From contig DATJFQ010000049.1 of the NCBI GenBank assembly GCA_035495555.1, positions 1 to 41,889 of the forward strand: 41,889 nucleotides of DNA. The letters run 5' to 3'. The position numbers and the translations under genes are program-made. Below, in pieces: positions 7,041 to 14,031 of this stretch. Position 1 is the first letter of the stretch; every line of letters starts with the position of its first letter. A model generated the notes under the pieces. That model saw nothing but the letters and a program-made list of their open reading frames with translations. It searched no databases and was not told the DNA's origin. The DNA is from DATJFQ01 sp035495555. Lineage in GTDB: Bacteria > Acidobacteriota > Vicinamibacteria > Vicinamibacterales > 2-12-FULL-66-21.

Positions 7041-9182
7041 ATGCACTATTTCTCCCGCACGTCGCTCGCATGTATCGTTGCGTTCCTGATTGGCAGCGCA
7101 GTGGCCGCCGGCCAGACGCCAGCTCAGCCGCCCTCGCAACAGCCGACGCAACAGCAGCCGGCCTCGCAGCAACCGCCGTCGCAGCAGCCCCAACCGCCAG
7201 CGGGCCAGCGTCCGGTCATCCGCAGCGGCATCAACTTCGTGTCGGTCGACGTCATCGTCTCCGACAAGAAGACGGGCGACGTCGTCATGGACCTGACGAA
7301 GGATGACTTCGAGGTTCGGGAAGACAAGAAGCCGCAGGCGATTCAGACGTTCGACACCATCAAGATCGATCCGATTACGGAAGCCACCGCGACGCCACCG
7401 CGGCCGATCAAGAACGAAGACGACGAGGAGCGCGAGGCGAAGAAGCCGGACGTGCGGCTGTTCATCATGCTGCTGGACGACTATCACGTCCGGCGCGGCA
7501 ACGACATGGTGGTGAAGAAGCCGCTGATCGATTTCGTGCAGAACCAGCTCGGGCCGCAGGACATGGTGGCGATCATGTATCCGCTGACGCCCGTCAGCGC
7601 GCTGAGCTTCACGCGAGACCACGACTCGCTGGTCAGCGCGATCAACAACTTCCAGGGCCGCCGCGGCATCTACGATCCGAAGAACGAATTCGAGGAGCGA
7701 TACGCGTACGCGTCAGCGCAGCAGGTGGAGAATATCCGGAACGACGTCACCATGGGCGCCCTCAAAGGCGCGGCGGTAAAGCTGGGCGGCATGCGCGACG
7801 GCCGCAAATCGATCATCTTCGTCAGCGAAGGCTTTACGAGTACGCTGCCCGCCCAGTTGCAGGATCCCGTTGCCGCGCTTCCCGGCTACGGTAATCCGAT
7901 GCGGCAGTCGCCGGGGACCGACGTCACCTCCCCGCGGCAGCAATCGATGGACTTCTTCAACTCCGTGGACCTGACGGGACGCCTTCGCGAAGTCTTCGAT
8001 ACCGCGAACCGGAATAACACATCGATTTACGCCGTGGATCCGCGCGGCCTCGCGACCTTCGACTACGACATCCAGGACGGCGTCAGCACGACGACCGATC
8101 GCAAGTCGCTCAACGAGTCCCTCGACACGCTGCGCGTGCTCGCCGACAACACCGACGGTCGCGCGATCGTGAACCGCAACGATCTCGGCGCCGGCATGAA
8201 GCAGATCATTCGCGACTCGAGCGGCTATTACCTGCTCGGCTACACCTCGTCCTCCGCGCCAACCGACGGCAAGTTTCACACGATCGACGTGCACGTGAAG
8301 CGGCCGGGCGTCGAGGTCAGGGCGCGCAAGGGGTATTGGGCGTACACGCCGGAAGACGCGGCGAAGGCGACGTCGGCGCCCGCCCCCGGTCCGCCGCCGG
8401 AGATTTCGAAAGCGCTGAGCGAACTGGCGGAGCCCGCTGCGGGACACGCGGCGAAGTTCTGGATCGGAACCGACCGTGCCGATGCCAACAACGCGCGCGT
8501 GACGTTCTCATGGCAGGCGCTGTCGCAAAGCGCGGCGAACCGCAACTCCGATGCGACCGCGACGAAGGTGACGCTGACGGCCACCGCGGCTGACGGACAT
8601 CCGGTGTTCCGAGGCTCGATCCCGGACGACTCGGCCTCGAACGCAGGACCGGCGACGAACTCCGGGCCCGCGACGACCGCGCCGCAGCCGTCCACCGCGG
8701 CCGCGGCATCCTTCACGGCGCCCCCCGGACCGCTGCAGCTCCGCATCATGGTCATGGGCGCGCGCGGGCAGGTCATCGACTCTTCGGAGCAGGACATCAC
8801 CGTGCCGGACTATTCGCACACGCAGGTGTCGATCGGTACGCCGCGCGTGTACCGCGCGAGAAGCGCGTACGAGATGACGCAGGTGCGCAACAACCCGAAC
8901 GCCGCGCCGACGGTTGATCGCGAGTTCAGCCGCACCGAGCGGCTGCTCGTCCGGTTCGAGGCCTACGCCGCCGACGGAACCACGCCCGCGGTGACGGCAA
9001 AGCTGCTGAACCGCGCCGGGCAGTCGATGGCCGACGTGCCGGTTCAGGGGGTCGCCGGAAAGCCGTTCCAGATCGACCTGCCGCTCGCCCCGCTGGCGGC
9101 CGGGCAGTACTTGCTGCAACTCGACGCAAAGACGTCGTCAGGCGCCGCGCAGCAGATGGTCGCGTTCGCGATCAACCGCTAA
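7041..9182 (+). CDS. Secreted VWFA-related domain protein (Acidobacteria type)
   Basis: A 713-residue exported protein. Residues 1-24 form a signal peptide (hydrophobic core CIVAFLIGSAVAA), followed by a Pro/Gln-rich linker to about 55. Residues about 60-430 match the VWFA-related family expanded in Acidobacteriota: VDVIVSDKKTGDVVMDLTKDDFEV at the start and SGYYLLGYTSS with RARKGYWA at the end. The MIDAS strand reads LLDDYHV rather than DxSxS, so metal binding may be altered. A Thr/Ala-rich stretch at about 540-570 links to two possible beta-sandwich segments. Function is unknown; related proteins are thought to mediate surface or periplasmic protein contacts. It is monocistronic: divergent neighbour upstream, convergent downstream. 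Confidence 0.85.
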   Translation: MHYFSRTSLACIVAFLIGSAVAAGQTPAQPPSQQPTQQQPASQQPPSQQPQPPAGQRPVIRSGINFVSVDVIVSDKKTGDVVMDLTKDDFEVREDKKPQAIQTFDTIKIDPITEATATPPRPIKNEDDEEREAKKPDVRLFIMLLDDYHVRRGNDMVVKKPLIDFVQNQLGPQDMVAIMYPLTPVSALSFTRDHDSLVSAINNFQGRRGIYDPKNEFEERYAYASAQQVENIRNDVTMGALKGAAVKLGGMRDGRKSIIFVSEGFTSTLPAQLQDPVAALPGYGNPMRQSPGTDVTSPRQQSMDFFNSVDLTGRLREVFDTANRNNTSIYAVDPRGLATFDYDIQDGVSTTTDRKSLNESLDTLRVLADNTDGRAIVNRNDLGAGMKQIIRDSSGYYLLGYTSSSAPTDGKFHTIDVHVKRPGVEVRARKGYWAYTPEDAAKATSAPAPGPPPEISKALSELAEPAAGHAAKFWIGTDRADANNARVTFSWQALSQSAANRNSDATATKVTLTATAADGHPVFRGSIPDDSASNAGPATNSGPATTAPQPSTAAAASFTAPPGPLQLRIMVMGARGQVIDSSEQDITVPDYSHTQVSIGTPRVYRARSAYEMTQVRNNPNAAPTVDREFSRTERLLVRFEAYAADGTTPAVTAKLLNRAGQSMADVPVQGVAGKPFQIDLPLAPLAAGQYLLQLDAKTSSGAAQQMVAFAINR

Positions 9183-9191
9183 GAAGCCCGC

Positions 9192-9248
9192 AAAGATCTA
9201 AAGATCAAAAGATCAAAAGATCAAAAGATCAAAAGATCACAAGATCCT
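9192..9248. repeat. Octamer array 4, unit AAGATCAA
   Basis: Ten bases past the stop of the VWFA-like gene lies a run of 8-nt units with constant AAGATC and two variable bases: (A)AAGATCTA, AAGATCAA four times, AAGATCAC, AAGATCC. It is the only array with period eight. It sits in a convergent gap. A separate perfect palindrome CGGAAGGACTTCCG at 9270-9283 lies between it and the stop of the glutamate dehydrogenase gene. Confidence 0.85.
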
Positions 9249-9322
9249 CGGATGCGAGGGGGCCAAAGACGGAAGGACTTCCGATCTCGAAAGGAGTTCG
9301 ATAGCGGGGACTCCTGGCGCGC

Positions 9323-10573
9323 CTATGCGTACATGCCGCGCATCTTCGTCACCGTGGCGACGCGGCTGATCGCGACGATATACGCCGCGGTGCGAAGGTC
9401 GGTCTTGTAGCGGATCGACGTGTCGAGGACATCCTTGAAGGCTTCGACCATCTTCGCCTCCAGGCGGTGATTCACCTCGGCCTCCTCCCAGAAATACCCG
9501 TGGCGATCCTGCACCCATTCGAAGTACGACGTGGTGACGCCGCCGGCGTTGGCGAGGATGTCGGGGATCACGAAGATGCCGCGGTCGTGGAGGATCTTGT
9601 GCGCGTCAGGCGTCGTCGGGCCGTTTGCGCCTTCGGCGATGACCTTGGCCTTGATCGACCCCGCATTCTGGCCGGTGATCTGATTCTCGAGTGCCGCGGG
9701 AACGAGCACGTCCACGTCCAGGGCGAAGAGCTTCGCGTTGTCGATCGACTCGCCGCCAGAGAAGCCTTCGATGGTCTTGTGCTGTTTGGCGTAATCGATC
9801 ATCTTCGTGATGTCGAGGCCCTTCTCGTTGTACACGCCGCCTTTCCAGTCCGTGACGGCGACGATCGTCGCGCCGATTTTGGCGAGGAGGTCTGCGGAGA
9901 CGGAGCCGACGTTCCCGAATCCCTGAACGGCAACGGTCGCGCCCTTGATGTCGAAGCCGAGGTGCTTCGCCGCTTCGCGCGTCACGATCATCACCCCGCG
10001 GCCGGTCGCTTCGCGGCGTCCCAGCGATCCGCCCATCTCGATCGGCTTGCCGGTGACGACCGCGGTCGCCGTGTGCCCGACGTGCATGCTGTAGGTGTCC
10101 ATCACCCACGCCATGATCTGATCGTTGGTGTTGACGTCCGGCGCCGGCACGTCCTTCTCGGGACCGATGGCGTCCACGATCTCGGCGATGTACCGCCGCG
10201 TCAGCGCTTCGAGCTCGCGCCGCGAGAGCCGGTTCGGGTCGACGATGATGCCGCCCTTGCCGCCGCCGAAGGGCACGTGCGCGACCGCGCACTTCCATGT
10301 CATCCAGGCCGCCAGCGCGGTCACCTCATCGAGCGTGACGTTCGGATGGTATCGAATGCCGCCCTTGGCCGGTCCAAGCGTGATGTTGTACTGAACACGG
10401 TATCCGGTGAAGACTTCGATTTCGCCATTGTCCATCTGGATGGGACAGGACACCGCGATCTGACGCTTGGGGTGCGTCAGGACCTTCCAGATCCCCTGAT
10501 CCAGCCCCAGCAGGCGCGCCGCTCCGTCGAACTCCTGGAGCATCGCGTTGAAAATGCTGCCGCCTGATTCCAT
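9323..10573 (-). CDS. gdhA: Glu/Leu/Phe/Val-family dehydrogenase, probable glutamate dehydrogenase
   Basis: A 416-residue NAD(P)-dependent amino-acid dehydrogenase catalysing reversible oxidative deamination, most likely of glutamate to 2-oxoglutarate. Substrate and catalytic lysines are visible: K70 in GPAKGG, K94 in MTWKCA and K106 in PFGGGKGG. The catalytic Asp is in PAPDVNT (D146), and the Rossmann motif is GFGNVG at 218-223. Length equals the small hexameric GDH type. Leu/Val dehydrogenases lack the YQVQ/YRVQYN and MTWKCA regions in this form, so GDH is favoured. The start is supported by AAAGGA eight bases before the ATG. It diverges from the mutase gene with 90 bases between start codons. 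Co-enzyme preference cannot be read by eye. Confidence 0.94.
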   Translation of the reverse strand: MESGGSIFNAMLQEFDGAARLLGLDQGIWKVLTHPKRQIAVSCPIQMDNGEIEVFTGYRVQYNITLGPAKGGIRYHPNVTLDEVTALAAWMTWKCAVAHVPFGGGKGGIIVDPNRLSRRELEALTRRYIAEIVDAIGPEKDVPAPDVNTNDQIMAWVMDTYSMHVGHTATAVVTGKPIEMGGSLGRREATGRGVMIVTREAAKHLGFDIKGATVAVQGFGNVGSVSADLLAKIGATIVAVTDWKGGVYNEKGLDITKMIDYAKQHKTIEGFSGGESIDNAKLFALDVDVLVPAALENQITGQNAGSIKAKVIAEGANGPTTPDAHKILHDRGIFVIPDILANAGGVTTSYFEWVQDRHGYFWEEAEVNHRLEAKMVEAFKDVLDTSIRYKTDLRTAAYIVAISRVATVTKMRGMYA

Positions 10574-10649
10574 GAACTATGTCCTTTGATGAATCCACAA
10601 AACAGTCCAAGCTACTGTGCCGTCCCGGAAGTGTCAAGGCGCAACCATA

Positions 10650-10655
10650 TATAAT
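10650..10655 (+). promoter_or_regulatory. Perfect -10 element of the mutase gene
   Basis: TATAAT stands eight bases before the ATG at 10664, so the transcript would start within about two bases of the start codon. There is no room for a Shine-Dalgarno sequence and no TTGACA-like -35 at 17 bases. This is consistent with a leaderless mRNA. Confidence 0.5.
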
Positions 10656-10663
10656 CTCGGGAT

Positions 10664-12328
10664 ATGAAGACCGTTGCCGAGAGCGGTAAACAGCGCTGGG
10701 AGCGCGACGTGCTCGAGCCGGCGCTGAAGAAGTCGCCCGAACGGCCGGTTCCGTTCACGACGATTTCCGGACGTCCCATTGAACGGCTGTATACAGCCGA
10801 AGACCTGTCGGGCTTCGACGCATCGCGCGACCTCGCGACGCCAGGTACTTTTCCGTATACCCGCGGCATTCATCCGACCGGCTACCGCGGCCGCCTCTGG
10901 ACCATGCGGCAGTTCGCCGGGTTCGGGACCCCCGAGGAGACCAACGAGCGCTACAAGACGCTGCTGCAGGTGGGCGGGACCGGCCTCAGCGTGGCATTCG
11001 ACCTGCCGACGCTGATGGGGCGCGACCCTGACCATCCGCTCTCGCTCGGCGAAGTGGGGAAGTGCGGGGTCAGCATCGTGTCGCTCGCGGACATGGAACG
11101 CCTGTTCGAGGGCATCTCGCTCGGCGACATCACGACGTCGATGACGATCAACTCGCCGGCGCCGATGATCTTCGCGATGTATCTCGTCGTCGCCGAGAAG
11201 CAGGGGGCCGACTGGCAGAAGCTGTCGGGCACGATTCAGAACGACATCCTCAAGGAATTCATCGCGCAGAAGGAGTACATCTACCCGCCGCGCGAGTCGA
11301 TGCGGCTCATCACCGACATCTTCGCGTTCTGCGCGAAGGAAGTGCCGAAGTGGAACACGATTTCGGTGAGCGGGTATCACATCCGTGAGGCGGGGTCGAC
11401 GGCGGCGCAGGAGCTGGCGTTCACGCTGCGCGACGGCATCGAGTACGTGCAGTACGGCGTCGATGCCGGCCTCGACGTGGACGTGTTCGCGCCGCAGATC
11501 TCGTTCTTCTTCAATTCGCACAGCGACTTCTTCGAGGAGATCGCGAAGTTCCGCGCGGCCCGGAAGCTCTGGGCCGAGGTCATGCGCGATCGCTTCAAGG
11601 CGAAGAACGAGCGTTCGTGGAAGCTCCGGTTCCATACGCAGACGGCGGGCGTCTCGCTCACGGCGCAGCAGCCGTACAACAATGTCGTCCGCACGGCCCT
11701 GCAGGCGCTCGCGGCCGTGCTCGGCGGCACGCAGTCGCTGCACACGAACTCGCTGGACGAAGCGCTGGCGCTCCCGACCGCAGAGGCGGCGACGCTCGCG
11801 CTGCGGACCCAGCAGATCATCGCGCACGAGAGCGGCGTGACCCGCACGGTCGACCCGCTCGGCGGCTCGTATTTCGTCGAGAAGCTCACGCTCGACATGG
11901 AGCGCGAAGCGAAGCAGTACTTCGATCTGATCGACCGGATGGGCGGCATGGTCGAAGCGATCGAGCAGGGATTCCCGCAGAAGGAAATCGCAGAAGCGTC
12001 GTACCGGTTCCAGCAGTCGGTCGAGATGCGCGACAAAATCATCGTCGGCGTCAACGACTTCGTGCAGGAGGACGAGGAGCCGATCCCGATCCTCTATATC
12101 GACGACTCGACGGCCGACCGCCAGCTGACCCGGCTCGAGGAGTTGAAGAAGGGCCGCGACAACGATGCGGTACGCCGTACGCTCGATGCATTGCAATCGG
12201 CGGCCCGGACGCACGCGAACACGATGTACCCGCTCCTCGATTGCGTCCGCGCGTATGCGACCGTCGGGGAGATGTGTGACGCGCTACGGGAGGTCTGGGG
12301 CGAGTACGAAGAGGTGCCTCTGATCTGA
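10664..12328 (+). CDS. icmA: Isobutyryl-CoA mutase large subunit (methylmalonyl-CoA mutase family)
   Basis: A 554-residue substrate-binding subunit of a coenzyme B12-dependent acyl-CoA mutase. The TIM barrel is complete, with GIHPTGYRGRLWTMRQ, GTIQNDILKE, ISVSGYHIREAG (the conserved active-site His) and HTNSLDEALALPT. There is no B12 domain; that is on the separate gene at 12539. Two specificity positions decide the substrate. Methylmalonyl-CoA mutases have Tyr89 and Arg207, while isobutyryl-CoA mutases have Phe80 and Gln198. Here they are Phe84 (RQFAGF) and Gln202 (EFIAQKEY), with the same 118-residue spacing. I therefore call it isobutyryl-CoA mutase, interconverting isobutyryl- and n-butyryl-CoA. 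Automatic annotation would probably say methylmalonyl-CoA mutase. Confidence 0.85.
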   Translation: MKTVAESGKQRWERDVLEPALKKSPERPVPFTTISGRPIERLYTAEDLSGFDASRDLATPGTFPYTRGIHPTGYRGRLWTMRQFAGFGTPEETNERYKTLLQVGGTGLSVAFDLPTLMGRDPDHPLSLGEVGKCGVSIVSLADMERLFEGISLGDITTSMTINSPAPMIFAMYLVVAEKQGADWQKLSGTIQNDILKEFIAQKEYIYPPRESMRLITDIFAFCAKEVPKWNTISVSGYHIREAGSTAAQELAFTLRDGIEYVQYGVDAGLDVDVFAPQISFFFNSHSDFFEEIAKFRAARKLWAEVMRDRFKAKNERSWKLRFHTQTAGVSLTAQQPYNNVVRTALQALAAVLGGTQSLHTNSLDEALALPTAEAATLALRTQQIIAHESGVTRTVDPLGGSYFVEKLTLDMEREAKQYFDLIDRMGGMVEAIEQGFPQKEIAEASYRFQQSVEMRDKIIVGVNDFVQEDEEPIPILYIDDSTADRQLTRLEELKKGRDNDAVRRTLDALQSAARTHANTMYPLLDCVRAYATVGEMCDALREVWGEYEEVPLI

Positions 12329-12331
12329 CGT

Positions 12332-12530
12332 CAATAACCAGTGGCCAGTAACCAGTAACCAGTAACCAGTAACCAGTAACCAGTCGCCAGTCTCCAGTGG
12401 CCAGTCGCCAGTAGCTGCTGGATCCGAAACTGCGAACTGGCCAACTGGCAACTGACAACTGTCAACTGATTACTGATTACTGATTACTGGCAACTGGCAA
12501 CTGGCAACTGGCCACTGGCCACTGGCGATT
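12332..12530. repeat. Heptamer array 5, unit CCAGTNN with ACTGNNN second arm
   Basis: The longest array of the window, filling the gap between the two mutase subunits. The left arm has eleven exact 7-nt steps of CCAGT plus two variable bases (GG, AA five times, CG, CT, GG, CG, AG). After about 25 irregular bases the right arm has about fourteen steps of ACTG plus three variable bases, one of them 8 nt long. CAGT and ACTG are reverse complements, so the arms can pair through their cores. It starts four bases after the TGA of the large subunit and ends about eight bases before the ATG of the small one. Confidence 0.92.
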
Positions 12531-12538
12531 GTTTATTG

Positions 12539-12946
12539 ATGCAGAAGATTCGCGTTGTTATCGCAAAGCCCGGGTTGGACGGCCATGATCGCGGCGCCAA
12601 GGTGATCGCGCGCGCGCTGCGCGACGCCGGCATGGAAGTGATCTACACGGGGCTGCGGCAGACGCCGGAGCAGATCGTCGGGGCGGCCCTTCAGGAGGAC
12701 GCCGACGTCATCGGCTTGTCGATTCTTTCGGGCGCGCACATGCACATCTGTCCGCGGGTGATGGAGCTGCTGCGGGAGAAGGGCCTCGAGGACGTCCTCG
12801 TCGTCATCGGCGGGATCATTCCGGACGTCGATATCCCGAAGCTCCAGCAGATGGGGATCAAGGGGATTTTTCTGCCGGGCAGTCCCATGCAGCAGATCAT
12901 CGACTACATCAACGCGAACGTGCGTCGACGCGCAGAAGCCATCTGA
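12539..12946 (+). CDS. icmB: Isobutyryl-CoA mutase small, cobalamin-binding subunit
   Basis: A 135-residue B12-binding domain protein, the length of stand-alone mutase small subunits. It has the base-off cobalamin motif DxHxxG as D14-G-H16-D-R-G19, the SxL motif in LSILSGAH and the GG turn in VVIGGIIPD. H16 is the expected lower cobalt ligand. It should pair with the large subunit encoded upstream; the symbol follows that subunit's substrate residues. ATG 12539 is taken as the start, and a TTG at 12536 is in frame. There is no Shine-Dalgarno sequence because array 5 runs up to the start. Confidence 0.88.
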   Translation: MQKIRVVIAKPGLDGHDRGAKVIARALRDAGMEVIYTGLRQTPEQIVGAALQEDADVIGLSILSGAHMHICPRVMELLREKGLEDVLVVIGGIIPDVDIPKLQQMGIKGIFLPGSPMQQIIDYINANVRRRAEAI

Positions 12947-12987
12947 GATCGTTCACAGGACCTGACCCTCCTATCAGCGCCTGACCG

Positions 12988-13920
12988 ATGCCTCACAAGC
13001 TGTTGATCGCCGACGACAGCATCACGATCCAGCGGGTCATCGAGCTGACGTTCGCCGACCAGGACATCGACGTGATCGCCGTCGGCAACGGCCGCGCCGC
13101 CATTGAACGCGCGGAGCTGGAACGGCCCGACATCGTGCTCGCCGATGCGGCGATGCCGGAGCGGGACGGGTACGAGGTCGCAGCATTCATCAAATCTCAC
13201 CCGGAGCTCTCGCACGCCCCCGTCGTCCTGCTGGCCGGTGCGTTCGAGCCGATCGACGAAGCACGAGCGCGCGCGGCGGGCTGCGACGGCGTCCTCGTCA
13301 AGCCGTTCGAGCCGCAGATGGTGATCAGCCGGGTGAAGGAGCTGCTCGCGGGCAACCGTCCTCCCAACATGTGGGCTGCCGGCCCGACCGCTCAAGGTCC
13401 GCTGCGTCCGGCGGTGCCGCCGAGTCCGAGAGAGAGCACCGCCGTGCCCGGCGGAACGGCGATGGTACCGGCACGTGCGGAAGCGGCGCCCCAGGAGCCG
13501 AGCGGGTCGACGCGGACCGAGGACCCGCTCGAGGCGTACTTCGATCGTCTGGATGCCGCCGTGACGGCGCATGCTGCGGCACCCCGGCGTCCCGAGCCAC
13601 CGGTGGAGTTGTTCCGGTCCGAGCCGCTGGGGGCGAATGCGCCGCCCGCGCCGCCGCAGCCGGGCACGACGACGGCCGGCTCGTCTGCGCCGTCGCTCGC
13701 CGATGCCTTCGCGGCGCTGCTGACCGCTGAAGGACGCGTGCCCTATGCACGTCCGGATTCGCCGGAGTCGAACGCCGCGCCGCCGGATCCCGAAGCGCTC
13801 ATCGAAGCGATCGCCCAACGTGTGCTCGCGCGCCTCGAAGACTCGAAACTGCGCGCCGTCGTCCTGGACGCTGCGGAACGCCTGGTCAGGGAAGAGATAG
13901 AACGACTGAAGAGAGACTGA
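12988..13920 (+). CDS. Response regulator with long linker and C-terminal helix
   Basis: A 310-residue protein. Residues 1-120 are a CheY-like receiver with acidic pair D9/D10, phospho-acceptor D53 (VLADAAMP) and K105 (LVKPFEP). The conserved Thr/Ser switch position is Ala83 (LLAGAF). Residues 120-265 are Pro/Ala-rich and probably disordered. Residues about 270-310 form an amphipathic helix (ALIEAIAQRVLARLEDSKLR). There is no DNA-binding domain, so it probably acts through protein contacts; similar layouts occur in polarity and motility regulators of Deltaproteobacteria, but that is only an analogy. It is followed by an array and the valS operon. Confidence 0.8.
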   Translation: MPHKLLIADDSITIQRVIELTFADQDIDVIAVGNGRAAIERAELERPDIVLADAAMPERDGYEVAAFIKSHPELSHAPVVLLAGAFEPIDEARARAAGCDGVLVKPFEPQMVISRVKELLAGNRPPNMWAAGPTAQGPLRPAVPPSPRESTAVPGGTAMVPARAEAAPQEPSGSTRTEDPLEAYFDRLDAAVTAHAAAPRRPEPPVELFRSEPLGANAPPAPPQPGTTTAGSSAPSLADAFAALLTAEGRVPYARPDSPESNAAPPDPEALIEAIAQRVLARLEDSKLRAVVLDAAERLVREEIERLKRD

Positions 13921-13922
13921 AC

Positions 13923-14029
13923 AACTCCCAACTCCCAACGCCCAACTCCCAACGTAAACTCCCGAGCGGCGCGGCGTTGGAAATTGGGAATTGACAATTT
14001 GGGAGTTGGGAATTGGGAATTGGGAGTTG
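13923..14029. repeat. Heptamer array 6, unit AACTCCC, inverted, reaching the valS start
   Basis: The left arm begins three bases after the TGA of the response regulator (AACTCCC, AACTCCC, AACGCCC, AACTCCC, AACG). A GC-rich turn follows, and then a right arm of GGAATTG/GGGAGTT units. The last unit (GGGAGTT) lies just before the TTG start of valS and supplies its only Shine-Dalgarno-like bases. Confidence 0.87.
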
Positions 14030-14031
14030 TC

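Noticed and set aside
9249..9322. Intrinsic terminator after the octamer array
   Set aside because: Several short palindromes occur (for example CGGAAGGACTTCCG at 9270-9283) but none is followed by a T-run.
10664..12328. Methylmalonyl-CoA mutase (mutA) call
   Set aside because: Overall similarity fits, but the two residues that bind the methylmalonyl carboxylate are Phe and Gln.
12332..12530. CRISPR array or other repeat-spacer system
   Set aside because: Units are 7 nt with no 25-40-nt spacers, both arms are complementary, and no cas genes are present.
12904..13938. Long minus-strand open frame opposite the response regulator
   Set aside because: Arg-rich, no recognisable domain, and fully antisense to a clear receiver protein; a high-G+C shadow.
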